From the NCBI GenBank assembly GCA_001534745.1, contig CP013997.1:4402001-4466000 (forward strand): a stretch of DNA of 64,000 nucleotides. The letters are read 5' to 3'. Positions within the stretch are counted from its first letter, which is position 1, and each line of letters opens with the position of its first letter. Under the pieces are notes generated by a model. It had not been told where the DNA came from. It searched no databases and saw only the letters and a program-made list of their open reading frames with translations. Made by a program: the position numbers and the translations under genes. This document shows positions 47,652 to 58,034 of this stretch, piece by piece. This stretch comes from Pseudomonas monteilii. Lineage in GTDB: Bacteria; Pseudomonadota; Gammaproteobacteria; Pseudomonadales; Pseudomonadaceae.

Positions 47652-47985
47652 GCGGCTTCATCGCGGGCAAGCCCGCTCCCACAAGCTGCTTGCGCAGCCA
47701 CACCCGCACTGACGGCTACAGAGGTCTGGGTGGGAGCTGGCTTGCCAGCGATAGGGCCCTGTCAGGCGCCGCATGCGGTCGGGCATGTGCCAAGTAGAAA
47801 AGACAGTTGCTTCCACAAGCTGCTTGCGCAGCCACACCTGCACCGACGGCTACAGAGGTCTGGGTGGGAGCTGGCTTGCCAGCGATAGGGCCCTGTCAGG
47901 CGCCGCCTGTGTCGCGGCTAAGCGCACACATCAGCCCATGCGGTCAGGCATGTGCCGAGTAGAAAAAGACAGTGGCTCCCACACA
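47652..47985. repeat. REP and tandem ~134-bp duplication
   Basis: A REP (CATCGCGGGCAAGCCCGCTC, 47659–47678) is followed by two copies of a unit starting ACAAGCTGCTTGCGCAGCC at 47681 and 47815 (134 bases apart). Each holds CTACAGAGGTCTGGGTGGGA and GCTGGCTTGCCAGCGATAGG. The second copy has a ~30-base insertion before its ATGCGGTCAGGCATGTGCC. The rest of 47536–48158 has no gene. Confidence 0.8.
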
Positions 47986-48092
47986 ATGTGAAGTCACTCC
48001 AGATCTCTGTGCTGGTCCTTAGCGTTTCACACAGCCTGCACTGGTGGATGCCCATGCGAGTCAGCCTGATCGACCAGCGGCTGCATCGCCGG

Positions 48093-48128
48093 TAAGAAAA
48101 GAGGCCACGCCGCAGTGCGACGATGGCC
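48093..48128 (-). terminator. Terminator of the tonB–exbB–exbD operon
   Basis: On the minus strand GGCCA-T-CGTCGC-ACT-GCGGCG-TGGCC (11 pairs with one bulge) is followed by TCTTTTCTT. Lies 31 bases past the exbD stop. Confidence 0.75.
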
Positions 48129-48158
48129 CCAAAACCCTTGCCTGGAGAAATGTGTTCT

Positions 48159-48560
48159 TTACCGTGCAGTGATCACCGCCAACTTGGTGATCCCGGCGCG
48201 TTCGATGGCCGCCATCGCCCGGGCCACCTCGCCATAGTTGACGCCATCGTCGGCCTGCAGCTGCACGCGCACTTCGGCGTCCTTGCCCTTGGCCGTCTTG
48301 AGCGTCGCTTCGAGCGCGTCAGGTTCGATCTGGTCCTTGTTGATGAACAGCTGGCCGCTGCCATCGATGCTCACGACCAGCGGCTCCTTCTGTTCGACCG
48401 GCGCCACGGCCTCGGTCTTGGGCAGGTTGATCGGGATGGCGTTGGTCAGCAGCGGCGCGGTGACGATAAACACCACCAGCAGCACCAGCATGACGTCCAC
48501 CAAGGGCGTGACGTTGATCTCGCTGAGGACTTCATCGCTGTCCTGGGTCGAAAAGGCCAT
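48159..48560 (-). CDS. exbD: TonB-system biopolymer transport protein ExbD
   Basis: 133 aa. One N-terminal membrane helix with the proton-path Asp ('EINVTPLVDVMLVLLVVFIV', Asp in PLVDV), then a periplasmic domain. With ExbB it forms the proton-driven motor that energises TonB for uptake of iron complexes and vitamin B12. It starts one base after the exbB stop. Order tonB–exbB–exbD matches the tonB2-type cluster of P. aeruginosa. Confidence 0.95.
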   Translation of the reverse strand: MAFSTQDSDEVLSEINVTPLVDVMLVLLVVFIVTAPLLTNAIPINLPKTEAVAPVEQKEPLVVSIDGSGQLFINKDQIEPDALEATLKTAKGKDAEVRVQLQADDGVNYGEVARAMAAIERAGITKLAVITAR

Positions 48561-48561
48561 G

Positions 48562-49290
<729 letters not shown>

Positions 49291-49323
49291 GATGCTCCGA
49301 AGGGTCGTTCCAAGGGGTGCGAA

Positions 49324-50136
49324 TTAACGAAGGGTGAAATCGATGGGCACGCTGACCCAGCCGACCTGGGCGATCTCGCCCTGTTTGGCAGGCACGAAGC
49401 TCCAGCGCTTGACGGCGGCCAGGGCAGCCTCGTCCAGCACGTTTCGGCCGCTGCTTTTCTGGACCTGGATCTGGCCTGGCTTGCCACTGGGCAATACCTC
49501 GACCCGCAGGGTTACCGTGCCTTCCCAACCGCGACGCTGTGCCAGCTGCGGGTAGTCGGGTGCTGGATTCTTCAGGTAGGCCGCATTGGCCGATGCCGGT
49601 GTCACGGGGGCCGGCTTTGCCGGTGCCGGTGCCGGTGGTGCAGGCGCAGCCACGGGCGGCGGTGCCTGGACGGGCTTTGCAGGCGGCGGCGTGGGCTTGG
49701 CCACAGGTTTAGGGGCGGGCTTGGGCACAGGCTTGGGTTTGGGAACGGGCTTGGGCGCAGGCTTGGCAGCCAACTCATCGACCACAGGCGGTGGCGGTGG
49801 CGGCGGTGGCGGCTCGACAGGCACAGGTGGCGGTGGCTCGACCACGGGCGGCGCCGGCGCGGCGAACTCGATGGTCATGGGTGGAACCTTCGGCGGCTCG
49901 ACGGGCAGCGGGGGCGTCGGCGCCTGATAGACCCAGTAGGCGACTGCACCGTGCAGCGCCAGCACCAGCAGGCCCAGCACGATGACGTCACGCCGTTTCA
50001 TGCCGCTGTTCGGCGTGCGTTGCAGACGCAGGTGCAGCAGCGGTAGACGCAGCGTACGTCCCAGCTCGACCAAGTCACCAGGCGCTGGGCGCCTCGGTGG
50101 GTCATAGGCCCTGATGGCCGACTGGACATTACCCAT
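49324..50136 (-). CDS. tonB: TonB energy transducer
   Basis: 270 aa; ATG 50136 with GGGAG upstream. There is a ~45-residue N-terminal cytoplasmic extension before the single membrane helix ('VIVLGLLVLALHGAVAYWVY'), as known for Pseudomonas TonB proteins. A long Pro-rich spacer (residues ~75–170, with repeats of KP and PPPP) spans the periplasm, and the C-terminal TonB domain has 'NPAPDYPQLAQRRGWEGTV' and 'AALAAVKRWSFVPA'. It couples the ExbBD motor to outer-membrane receptors. The upstream region (50137–50290) is AT-rich. Confidence 0.93.
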   Translation of the reverse strand: MGNVQSAIRAYDPPRRPAPGDLVELGRTLRLPLLHLRLQRTPNSGMKRRDVIVLGLLVLALHGAVAYWVYQAPTPPLPVEPPKVPPMTIEFAAPAPPVVEPPPPVPVEPPPPPPPPPVVDELAAKPAPKPVPKPKPVPKPAPKPVAKPTPPPAKPVQAPPPVAAPAPPAPAPAKPAPVTPASANAAYLKNPAPDYPQLAQRRGWEGTVTLRVEVLPSGKPGQIQVQKSSGRNVLDEAALAAVKRWSFVPAKQGEIAQVGWVSVPIDFTLR

Positions 50137-50368
50137 TGATCAAACTCCCGGGGTTCGTGATGCAGTTCATGGAAGGTCGTGAAGGCCTGCGCATGGCTGA
50201 ATCATCAACGCCAACAGCTTATCTCTGGAAGGAATATTTAAACTTATATCTAGGCTTTTTAGGAATATATGAAGGCGAGCCTTTCGCCTGCTTTTCGGCC
50301 CAGCGAAGCGTTCGTCACATCGCACCTGGAGCCCCTTTGAAAGGGCTCCAGGCGCCCTGGAAAGCGCG
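50137..50368. promoter_or_regulatory. tonB promoter region and cysA 3' stem-loop
   Basis: Near 50225–50275 lies an AT-rich stretch (AGGAATATTTAAACTTATAT… GAATATATG) likely to hold the tonB promoter. Nearer cysA is a 9-bp stem CTGGAGCCC / GGGCTCCAG (50326–50351) without a T-run, placed 17 bases after the cysA stop, probably its 3' end. No consensus Fur box was found. Confidence 0.4.
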
Positions 50369-51358
50369 TCAGGCGCCCGTCAGCTTCTGCCAGACCTTCG
50401 GCTTGAAGAACAGCATCTCGCCCCGAGCGAGCCCGGTGAGGCTGTCATGGTCCTTGACCACTTCGGCCTCGATCAGCTCGCTTTGCCCTTCCACCTTGAG
50501 CGTGACCCGCGTGGTGGCCCCCAGGGGACGAATGTCGCGCACTTCGGCCGGATGATGGCCTTCGAGTTCATGACGCGACAGGGAAACCTCGTGTGGTCGG
50601 AACAGCACATGGTGGCCTTCGCTCAGGCTCAAGCGGTTGGAATCCCCCAGGAAGTGGTAGACGAAATCGTTGGCCGGCTTCTCGTAGACCTCCCCCGGCG
50701 AGCCGATCTGCTCGATCACGCCCTTGTTCATCACCACGATCCGGTCGGCCACCTCCATGGCTTCCTCCTGATCATGAGTCACGAAGACCGAGGTCAGGTT
50801 GATGTCCTCGTGCAGGCGTGCCAGCCAGCGCCGCAGCTCCTTGCGCACCTTGGCATCGAGCGCGCCGAACGGCTCGTCGAGTAGCAGCACCTTGGGCTCG
50901 ACCGCCAGCGCACGGGCCAGGGCGATACGCTGGCGCTGTCCCCCGGACAGTTGCTCGGGGTAGCGATCGGCCAGCCAGTCGAGCTGCACCATGCCCAGCA
51001 GCTCATGGACCTTCTCGGCGATGCGGGTCTCGTTCGGACGCTCGCCCTTGGGCTTCATACGCAGGCCAAAGGCGACGTTGTCGAACACGCTCATGTGCCG
51101 GAACAGCGCATAGTGCTGGAACACGAACCCGACGTTGCGATCGCGCACGTCATGGCCGGACACATCCTCGCCATGGAACACGATGCTGCCCTGGTCCGGG
51201 GTCTCCAGCCCAGCGATGATCCGCAACAGGGTCGTCTTGCCGCAACCGGAGGGGCCGAGCAAGGCCACCAGCTCTCCGCTGTTGATGTCCAGGTTGATGG
51301 CATCCAGGGCCTGGAAACTGTTGAAACGCTTGCTGACGTTACGCACTTCGATCGACAT
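50369..51358 (-). CDS. cysA: sulfate/thiosulfate ABC importer, ATP-binding protein
   Basis: 329 aa. Walker A '[20 protein letters not shown]', signature '[16 protein letters not shown]', Walker B '[15 protein letters not shown]', switch '[17 protein letters not shown]', plus a C-terminal TOBE-like domain ('[15 protein letters not shown]'). It powers the CysTW permease for sulfate import. Last gene of oscA–sbp–cysT–cysW–cysA; 3 bases after cysW. Confidence 0.96.
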   Translation of the reverse strand: MSIEVRNVSKRFNSFQALDAINLDINSGELVALLGPSGCGKTTLLRIIAGLETPDQGSIVFHGEDVSGHDVRDRNVGFVFQHYALFRHMSVFDNVAFGLRMKPKGERPNETRIAEKVHELLGMVQLDWLADRYPEQLSGGQRQRIALARALAVEPKVLLLDEPFGALDAKVRKELRRWLARLHEDINLTSVFVTHDQEEAMEVADRIVVMNKGVIEQIGSPGEVYEKPANDFVYHFLGDSNRLSLSEGHHVLFRPHEVSLSRHELEGHHPAEVRDIRPLGATTRVTLKVEGQSELIEAEVVKDHDSLTGLARGEMLFFKPKVWQKLTGA

Positions 51359-51361
51359 GGA

Positions 51362-52234
51362 TTAGTCCTCCGCTGCGGCATGGCGCAGACGGTTGATTCG
51401 GGATTCGCTCCACTGCTTGAGCAGCAGGATGAACAGCGCCAGGATCAGCAGCAGGCTGGCCACGCTGAACGCCGCGACGTGGTTGTATTCGTTGTAGAGG
51501 ATCTCGACATGCAGCGGCAAGGTGTTGGTCACGCCGCGGATGTGCCCGGACACCACCGACACCGCACCGAACTCGCCCATGGCCCGCGCCGTGCACAGCA
51601 CCACGCCGTAGATCAGGCCCCACTTGATGTTCGGCACGGTCACATGCCAGAACATCTGCCAGCCATTGGCACCGAGCAGGCGCGCGGCCTCCTCTTCCTG
51701 CGTGCCCTGCTCCTGCATCAGCGGGATCAGTTCGCGCGCCACGAACGGCACGGTGACGAAGATGGTCGCCAGGACGATGCCCGGCAGGGCGAAGACGATC
51801 TGGATGTCGTGGTCCTGCAGCCACGGGCCGAGCAGGCCCTGGGCGCCGAACATCAGCACGTAGACCAGGCCGGCGATCACCGGCGAGACCGAGAACGGCA
51901 GGTCGATCAGGGTCACCAGGATGCTCTTGCCGGTGAACGTGTACTTGCTCACGCACCAGGCAGCGCAGACGCCGAACACCAGGTTCAACGGGACGGAGAT
52001 GGCCACCGCGAGCAGGGTCAGGCGCAGGGCGGCCAACGCATCGGGCTCGAAGATCGCCTCGAAGAACGTGCCGAAGCCGTTCTTCAGCGCCTGGGACACG
52101 ACGATCACCAGCGGCAACGCCAGGAACAGCGCGAACACCAGCCAGGCGAGGAAAATCAGGATGCGCCGCGAGGTGGCGCTGCCGCGCCGGGCGGCATTGG
52201 CCGCCGTGGCGGCGTTCAGGGTCGAACGGGACAT
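51362..52234 (-). CDS. cysW: sulfate ABC importer permease CysW
   Basis: 290 aa from ATG 52234, with AAGGAAGG 7 bases upstream; a start six codons earlier has none. Inner-membrane permease with six spans and the EAA loop near '[20 protein letters not shown]' that docks on CysA. '[18 protein letters not shown]', '[19 protein letters not shown]' are typical of CysW. Starts 14 bases after cysT. Confidence 0.95.
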   Translation of the reverse strand: MSRSTLNAATAANAARRGSATSRRILIFLAWLVFALFLALPLVIVVSQALKNGFGTFFEAIFEPDALAALRLTLLAVAISVPLNLVFGVCAAWCVSKYTFTGKSILVTLIDLPFSVSPVIAGLVYVLMFGAQGLLGPWLQDHDIQIVFALPGIVLATIFVTVPFVARELIPLMQEQGTQEEEAARLLGANGWQMFWHVTVPNIKWGLIYGVVLCTARAMGEFGAVSVVSGHIRGVTNTLPLHVEILYNEYNHVAAFSVASLLLILALFILLLKQWSESRINRLRHAAAED

Positions 52235-52248
52235 GGCCGAGCCTTCCT

Positions 52249-53067
52249 TCAAGGGGTTTCGATGCGGCGCTGCAGCAGGTTGATCAGCAGCAGCAGGATG
52301 AAGGACACCACCAGCATCAGCACGCCGATGGCCGTCGCGCCGGTGTAGTCGTACTGGTCGAGCTTGACCATGATCAGCAGCGGCAGGATCTCGGTCTTCA
52401 TCGGCATGTTGCCGGCGATGAAGATCACCGAGCCGTACTCGCCGACCCCTCGCGCGAACGCCAGGGCGAAGCCGGTCAGCCAGGCCGGCAGCAGGGCCGG
52501 GGCCAGCACGTGGCGAAACACCTGCAGGGGCCGGGCACCCAGGCAGGCGGCAGCCTCCTCGACTTCACGGGGGATGTCGGCCAGGACCGGCTGCACGGTG
52601 CGCACCACGAACGGCAGGGTGACGAAGGTCAGGGCCAGGGTGATGCCGAGCGGGGTGTAGGCGATCTTGAGGCCCAGGTCGGTGGCGAACTGCCCCACCC
52701 AGCCTGCCGGTGCGTACAGCGCCGTCAGGGCGATGCCGGCAACGGCGGTGGGCAAGGCGAACGGCAGGTCGATCATCGCGTCGATGATCTTGCGGCCCGG
52801 GAAGGTGTAGCGCACCAGCACCCAGGCCAGCAGTGTGCCGATGACGCCGTTGATGAGCGCGGCGCACAGCGCGGTACCGAAGCTCAGCTTGAGCGCGGCG
52901 ATCACCCGCGGGGCGCTGACGATGGCCCAGAACTGATCCCAGGTCAGCTGCGCGGCGTGCACGAACATGGCCGCCAAGGGAATGAGAACGATCAGGCTGA
53001 GGTACACCAAGGTGTAGCCCAGTGTCAGCCCGAAGCCGGGTATGACAGGGGAAATGCGTCGTGACAT
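52249..53067 (-). CDS. cysT: sulfate ABC importer permease CysT (CysU)
   Basis: 272 aa. Six membrane spans; '[20 protein letters not shown]', '[20 protein letters not shown]', the EAA loop '[20 protein letters not shown]', and '[20 protein letters not shown]' mark CysT. It forms the channel with CysW. Separated from sbp by 87 bases with a GC-rich stem-loop, which may set the higher ratio of binding protein to permease. Confidence 0.96.
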   Translation of the reverse strand: MSRRISPVIPGFGLTLGYTLVYLSLIVLIPLAAMFVHAAQLTWDQFWAIVSAPRVIAALKLSFGTALCAALINGVIGTLLAWVLVRYTFPGRKIIDAMIDLPFALPTAVAGIALTALYAPAGWVGQFATDLGLKIAYTPLGITLALTFVTLPFVVRTVQPVLADIPREVEEAAACLGARPLQVFRHVLAPALLPAWLTGFALAFARGVGEYGSVIFIAGNMPMKTEILPLLIMVKLDQYDYTGATAIGVLMLVVSFILLLLINLLQRRIETP

Positions 53068-53092
53068 AAGAGTCCCTGGTTGAACGCACGAA

Positions 53093-53112
53093 GCCCGGGA
53101 ACATTCCCGGGC
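53093..53112 (-). terminator. Intra-operon stem-loop between sbp and cysT
   Basis: GCCCGGGA-acat-TCCCGGGC, a perfect 8-bp stem with a 4-base loop and no T-run after it on the minus strand. Such hairpins after a binding-protein gene usually stabilise its message or cause partial termination. Confidence 0.65.
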
Positions 53113-53154
53113 CGGTGCAGGCTACTGAAGGGTATCGCGTGGATCAGGCACGGC

Positions 53155-54162
53155 TCATTGTGCCTGGTAGATCTGGTCGAACACCCCACCGTCGTTGAAG
53201 AATTTCGGCTGGGCCGTCTTCCAGCCGCCGAAGTCCTTGTCGATGGTGACCAGCTCGAGGGTCGGGAACTGCTTGCCGAACTCGGCGGCGACCTTCTCGT
53301 CGCGCGGACGGTAGAAGTTCTGCGCGGCGATGGTCTGCCCAGCCGGGCTGTACAGGTGCTTGAGGTATTCGGTGGCGATCTCGGTGTTGCCCTTCTTCTC
53401 GGCGTTCTTGTCGACCACGGCCACCGGTGGCTCGGCCAGGATCGACAGCGATGGCACGACGATCTCGAACTTGTCGGCGCCCCCGTCTTCCTTGAGGGCC
53501 AGGAAGGCTTCGTTCTCCCAGGCCAGCAGGACGTCGCCCTGGCCATTGTTGACGAAGGTGATGGTCGAGCCGCGCGCGCCGGTGTCCAGCACCGGGACGT
53601 GCTTGAACAACTCCTGGACGTAAGCCTTGGCCTTGTCTTCGCTACCCCCGCTCTTCAGGCCATAGGCCCAGGCCGCCAGGAAGTTCCAGCGGGCACCGCC
53701 GGAGGTCTTCGGATTCGGGGTGATCACCGAGACGTCCTGCTTGATCAGGTCGCCCCAGTCCTTAATGCCCTTGGGGTTGCCCTTGCGCACCAGGAACACG
53801 ATGGTGGAGGTGTACGGCGTGCTGGCGTCCGGCAGGCGTGTCTGCCAGTCGGCCGGCAGGGTCTTGCCGAGCTTGGCGATCTCGTCGATGTCGCCGGCCA
53901 GGGCCAGGGTCACCACATCGGCCCGCAACCCATCGATGACCGCCCGCCCCTGCTTGCCCGAGCCGCCATGGGACTGCTGGATCTTGACCGTGTCGTCCGG
54001 GTGACTGGCCTGCCAGTGCTTGACGAACTCGGCGTTGTACTGCTGATACAACTCACGGGTCGGGTCGTAGGACACGTTCAGCAGCTCGTAGTCCTTGGCG
54101 ATGGCGGAACCGGCAAACACGGCACTGGCCAAGGCGGCGAGCGCATAACGGCGGATGGACAT
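53155..54162 (-). CDS. sbp: periplasmic sulfate-binding protein
   Basis: 335 aa from ATG 54162 (GGGAGC upstream), with a signal peptide (1–22, '[16 protein letters not shown]'). '[22 protein letters not shown]', '[20 protein letters not shown]', '[15 protein letters not shown]' and '[17 protein letters not shown]' are the Sbp/CysP signatures. It binds sulfate in the periplasm for CysTWA. It lies between oscA and cysT, and the operon is expected to be CysB-controlled and sulfate-repressed. Confidence 0.96.
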   Translation of the reverse strand: MSIRRYALAALASAVFAGSAIAKDYELLNVSYDPTRELYQQYNAEFVKHWQASHPDDTVKIQQSHGGSGKQGRAVIDGLRADVVTLALAGDIDEIAKLGKTLPADWQTRLPDASTPYTSTIVFLVRKGNPKGIKDWGDLIKQDVSVITPNPKTSGGARWNFLAAWAYGLKSGGSEDKAKAYVQELFKHVPVLDTGARGSTITFVNNGQGDVLLAWENEAFLALKEDGGADKFEIVVPSLSILAEPPVAVVDKNAEKKGNTEIATEYLKHLYSPAGQTIAAQNFYRPRDEKVAAEFGKQFPTLELVTIDKDFGGWKTAQPKFFNDGGVFDQIYQAQ

Positions 54163-54208
54163 GGTGAAGCTCCCGGATGGCGTTTGTTCTAATTGGATGG
54201 GGGCAGGA

Positions 54209-54391
54209 TCAGCCGGACTTGTTGCCAGGCTGTTGCAGGCGGAATTTTTCCTTGCGCTCGATCTGCACGACCTGGGCGTTGTGCACGGTGATCTCCACCG
54301 CGCCGAACCGCAGGTCCCGCAGCGCGTTCTGGATCTCGCGCAGAAGGGTGGCTTCGTCCTGACCGTCGACGCTACGCAGTGATGCACTCAT
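54209..54391 (-). CDS. oscA: OscA, small protein of sulfur starvation
   Basis: 60 aa from ATG 54391 (GGGAGAACGAG before it); the track's longer form adds 12 codons with no ribosome site. The sequence '[20 protein letters not shown]…[22 protein letters not shown]' is that of OscA (also called YezD-type), which sits before sbp in Pseudomonas and is needed for growth on organosulfur compounds. The YezD fold is small and cytoplasmic; its mechanism is not known. First gene of the sulfate operon. Confidence 0.93.
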   Translation of the reverse strand: MSASLRSVDGQDEATLLREIQNALRDLRFGAVEITVHNAQVVQIERKEKFRLQQPGNKSG

Positions 54392-54472
54392 GCTCGTTCT
54401 CCCTTGAGTCGAAGTGCCGGGCAGCATGAGGAAGAGCGGCCTGGCGTGAGCGAATAGTAGCCAGCAGGATTT

Positions 54473-54497
54473 ATTCTTAAAAATACTATTTAAGAAT
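54473..54497. promoter_or_regulatory. oscA operon operator-like dyad
   Basis: ATTCTTAAA-7-TTTAAGAAT, a perfect 9-bp inverted repeat in an AT-rich island (54470–54525) 80 bases upstream of oscA. Likely site for the sulfur regulator CysB or the operon promoter (inference). Confidence 0.5.
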
Positions 54498-54596
54498 TTT
54501 TATATAACTGAAATATAGGTATGGGAAGAGGAAGGGAGAAGCTGTTAGCGATTAGCAGCAAGCTGATCGCGCCTGACATTCGTTCACCGCCTGACA

Positions 54597-54870
54597 GGGC
54601 CCTATCGCTGGCAAGCCAGCTCCCACACTTAGGTCGCTAGCCTGTCGGTGTATAGCTCCTACACCTAAATCGCCAGCCTGTCGGTGTATAGCTCCTACAC
54701 CCAGATCGCCAGCCTGCCGATGTATAGCTCCTACACCCAGATCGCCAGCCTGCCGGTGCATGGATCTGCGCAAGCAGCGCATGGAAGGCTGCTCAGGCAG
54801 CTTGTGGGAGCGGGCTTGCCCGCGATAGGGCCCTGTCAGGCGCCACCTATATCGCGAGCAAGCCCCCTCT
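54597..54870. repeat. REP elements and 36-bp tandem repeats
   Basis: REP variant TATCGCTGGCAAGCCAGCTC (54603–54622) precedes three contiguous 36-bp units starting at 54641, 54677 and 54713, each CCTG(T/C)CG(G/A)TGTATAGCTC then CTACACC…ATCGCCAG, and a partial fourth at 54749. A standard REP follows (CTTGTGGGAGCGGGCTTGCC, ~54799). No spacers, so not CRISPR. The gap 54541–54938 holds no gene. Confidence 0.85.
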
Positions 54871-54883
54871 CAAGGACGTCAGC

Positions 54884-54918
54884 GCGGATCGATACCCTTC
54901 AGGCCGATATCGATCCGC
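54884..54918 (-). terminator. Stem-loop after triC
   Basis: GCGGATCGATA / TATCGATCCGC, a perfect 11-bp stem around a 13-base loop, 20 bases after the triC stop. No strong T-run. Confidence 0.55.
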
Positions 54919-54938
54919 TCTCTCTTTCAGCTCGCCGC

Positions 54939-57900
54939 TTACGACTTGCCACTCGCCGGTTGCGACGGGCTGTCCGCAGCGCCTTTCTGATCGCCGTCGT
55001 CTTCCTTGATGCGGTACCAGGCCACGTACAGGGCCGGCAGGAACAGCAGGGTCAGCAAGGTGGCGCTGACGATGCCGCCGATCATGGCGTAGGCCATCGG
55101 CCCCCAGAAGACCTCGCGGGCGATCGGGATCATGCCCAGGCTGGCGGCAGCGGCCGTCAGCAGGATGGGACGGCGCCGGTGGTTGGTGGCTTCCAGTACG
55201 GCCTGCCAGGGCGTGTAGCCATCGCGCTCGTAGGCATCGATCTGGGTCACCAGGATCACCGAGTTGCGGATGATGATGCCGATCAGCGCCAGAATGCCGA
55301 GAATCGCCACGAAGCCCAAGGGTGTACCGGTCGGCACCAGCGCCAGTACCACACCGATCAGGCCGAGCGGCGCCACGCTGATCACCAGGAACAGCTTCTG
55401 CACGCTGTGCAGCTGGATCATCAGGAAGGTCGCCATCAGGAACAGCATCAGCGGGATCACCTGCGCGATCGGCCCCTGGGCCTTGCCGCTTTCCTCGACG
55501 GTACCACCCGTGGCGACCTCGTAGCCGGTCGGCAGCTTGCTGGCGAACTCATCGATCTTCGGCTTGAGTTCGGCCACCAGGTCGGTCGGCTGCATGTCGC
55601 CGTTGACCGACGCCTTGAGGGTGATGGTCGGCTTGCGGTCGCGGCGCCAGACCAGAGGCTGCTCCATCTCGTAGCGGATCGTGGCGAACGCCAGCAGAGG
55701 AATGGAAACACCGCTGGGGTTGACGATCTGCAGGTTCTGCAAGGTTTCCGGCGAGCCACGTTCGCTGTCCTGGGCCCGCGCCACGACGTTGATCAGGTAG
55801 ATCTCGTCGTTGACCTGGGTGACCGGTGCACCACTGACGATGCTGTTCATCACATTGGCCACATCCTCGGACGACAGCCCCAGCTGACGGGCCTTGTCCT
55901 GGGCGATGTCCACGCGCAGCACTTTGCCTGGCTCGTTCCAGTCGTAGATCATCTCGCCGACGTTGGGGTTACCGTCGAGCAGGGTCGCCAGCTCGATGGC
56001 GTGCTTGCGCACCTGGTCGATGTCCTTGCCGCTGATGCGGTACTGGATGGGACGCCCGACCGGCGGGCCCATCTCCAGGGACTGGACGTTGGTGCCGATA
56101 CCGACGAAGTCCTTGCGCAGGCGCTCCTTGAGGCGGCCGATGAGTTCGTTGCGTTCTTCGAGGCCAGTGCTGACGATCACCAACTGCGCGTAGTACGGGT
56201 TCTGCAACTGCTGGTCGAGCGGCAGGTAGAAGCGCACCGCGCCCTGGCCGATGTAGGTGCTCCAGTGGGCGATCTGCGGATCGTCCTTGAGCGTCGCCTC
56301 GAGGCTGTCCACCACACGGCGGGTTTCCTTGATCGAGGCGTTCTGCGGCAGGTTCAGGTCGACCAGGATTTCCGGCCGGTCGGACGAAGGGAAGAACTGG
56401 TTCTGCACGAAGCGCATGCTGAACAGCGCCAGGGCGAACAGCACCACGGTGCCGATGATGGTCAGCCAGCGGTGACGCATGCACCACACCAGGCTGCCTT
56501 CGAAGGCGCGACCGACACGGCCCGGTTTCTCGTCGGGCTTCTTCACGTTCTTGCTCAGGATGTGCACGCCCAGCACCGGCGCGAAGAACACCGCCACCAC
56601 CCAGGAGACCAGCAAGGCGACGGCGATCACCGCGAACAGCGTGAAGGTGTACTCCCCCGCCGAGCTGGCGTTCAGGCCGATCGGCACGAAGCCCGCGACG
56701 GTCACCAGGGTGCCGGTAAGCATCGGGAAGGCGGTCGAGGTGTAGGCGTAGGTCGCCGCGTCCTCCTTGCTCTCGCCCTTCTCGAGGCGTGTGACCATCA
56801 TCTCCACGGTGATCATGGCATCGTCCACCAGCAGGCCGAGGGCGATGATCAACGCGCCCAGCGAAATCCGCTGCATGGTGATGCCGCTGTACTCCATGAA
56901 CACGAAGACCATCGCCAGCACCAGCGGGATCGAGCAGGCCACCACCAGGCCCGCGCGAATCCCCAGGCTGACGAAGCTGACCACCAGCACGATGATCACG
57001 GCCTCGAACAGGGCACTGGTGAAGCCGCCCACGGCGTCCTCGACCACCAGCGACTGATCCGACACGGTGTGTACGCCCACACCGACCGGCAGCTGCGCCT
57101 CGACCTGCTCCATCTTCTCCTTGAGGGCCTTGCCGAACGACTGCACGTTGCCGCCCTTCTTCATGCCGATCGCCAGGCCCAGCGCGGTCTGGCCGTTGTA
57201 GCGGAAGATCGGGGCAGGCGGGTCTTCGTAGCCGCGTTCGATCTCGGCAATGTCGGCCAGACGGTAGAAGCGGTCGTTGATGCGCAGGTTGACGGCTTGC
57301 AGGTCCTTTTCCGAGGCGAACTGGCCGGAGGTACGCACCGAGATGCGCTCCGGCCCGGCCTCGATCACGCCTGCCGGCGTCACGGCGTTCTGCGCCTGGA
57401 GCGCCTGCATGACCTGGCGCTGGTCGATCCCCAGGGCCGCCAGCCGGCGGGTGGAGAAGTTCAGGTACAGCACCTCGTCCTGCAGACCGATCAGCTCGAC
57501 CTTGCCGAGGTTGTCCACTTCGCGGACTTCGGCGCGCACCTGCTCCACGTAGTCGCGCAGCTGCCGCAGGGACAGGCCGTCGGCGGTGAAGGCATAGATC
57601 GAGCCGAACACGTCGCCGAATTCGTCGTTGAAGCCTGGCCCTTGAATGCCTTTGGGGAATTCGCCACGGATGTCGTTGATCTTCTTGCGCACCTGGTACC
57701 AGATCTGCGGAATGTCCTCCGCCTGGGTGGTATCGCGCAGGTAGACGAAGACCGTGGATTCGCCCGGACGGGTGTAGCTCTTGACGTAGTCGAGCGAGTC
57801 CAGCTCCTCGAGCTTCTTCTCGATGCGGTCGGTGACCTGCAGCAGGGTCTCGTCCTGGGTCGCGCCCGGCCAACTGGTCTGGATGACCATGGTCTTGATG

Positions 57901-58034
57901 GTGAACGAGGGGTCTTCCTCACGGCCCAGGTTCATGTACGAGAACACGCCCATCAACAGCGCGACGAACATCAGGTACCAGACGAAGGATTGGTGCTTCA
58001 GCGCCCACTCCGAGAGGTTGAAACTGCCTTTCAT
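54939..58034 (-). CDS. triC: RND efflux pump inner-membrane transporter TriC
   Basis: 1031 aa, full length for an RND pump, with 12 membrane helices and two periplasmic loops. 'GREEDPSFTIKTMVIQTSWPG' near the N-terminus and the helix-4 acidic pair 'LGLLVDDAMITVEMMVTRLE' (proton relay) are clear. It is of the TriC type (sequence start 'MKGSFNLSEWALKH'), which in P. aeruginosa exports triclosan with two adaptor proteins, TriA and TriB. Its ATG overlaps the triB stop. No outer-membrane factor gene is in the cluster; OpmH would be elsewhere. Confidence 0.93.
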   Translation of the reverse strand: MKGSFNLSEWALKHQSFVWYLMFVALLMGVFSYMNLGREEDPSFTIKTMVIQTSWPGATQDETLLQVTDRIEKKLEELDSLDYVKSYTRPGESTVFVYLRDTTQAEDIPQIWYQVRKKINDIRGEFPKGIQGPGFNDEFGDVFGSIYAFTADGLSLRQLRDYVEQVRAEVREVDNLGKVELIGLQDEVLYLNFSTRRLAALGIDQRQVMQALQAQNAVTPAGVIEAGPERISVRTSGQFASEKDLQAVNLRINDRFYRLADIAEIERGYEDPPAPIFRYNGQTALGLAIGMKKGGNVQSFGKALKEKMEQVEAQLPVGVGVHTVSDQSLVVEDAVGGFTSALFEAVIIVLVVSFVSLGIRAGLVVACSIPLVLAMVFVFMEYSGITMQRISLGALIIALGLLVDDAMITVEMMVTRLEKGESKEDAATYAYTSTAFPMLTGTLVTVAGFVPIGLNASSAGEYTFTLFAVIAVALLVSWVVAVFFAPVLGVHILSKNVKKPDEKPGRVGRAFEGSLVWCMRHRWLTIIGTVVLFALALFSMRFVQNQFFPSSDRPEILVDLNLPQNASIKETRRVVDSLEATLKDDPQIAHWSTYIGQGAVRFYLPLDQQLQNPYYAQLVIVSTGLEERNELIGRLKERLRKDFVGIGTNVQSLEMGPPVGRPIQYRISGKDIDQVRKHAIELATLLDGNPNVGEMIYDWNEPGKVLRVDIAQDKARQLGLSSEDVANVMNSIVSGAPVTQVNDEIYLINVVARAQDSERGSPETLQNLQIVNPSGVSIPLLAFATIRYEMEQPLVWRRDRKPTITLKASVNGDMQPTDLVAELKPKIDEFASKLPTGYEVATGGTVEESGKAQGPIAQVIPLMLFLMATFLMIQLHSVQKLFLVISVAPLGLIGVVLALVPTGTPLGFVAILGILALIGIIIRNSVILVTQIDAYERDGYTPWQAVLEATNHRRRPILLTAAAASLGMIPIAREVFWGPMAYAMIGGIVSATLLTLLFLPALYVAWYRIKEDDGDQKGAADSPSQPASGKS

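Noticed and set aside
49586..49927. Gly-rich plus-strand frame opposite tonB
   Set aside because: It is the reverse of the Pro-rich TonB spacer, where CCx codons become GGx.
50137..50290. Fur box ahead of tonB
   Set aside because: The region is AT-rich but no GATAAT-type 19-bp Fur consensus could be found by eye.
54641..54763. Possible CRISPR array
   Set aside because: The 36-bp units are contiguous with no spacers, only three and a part copies, and no cas gene is near.
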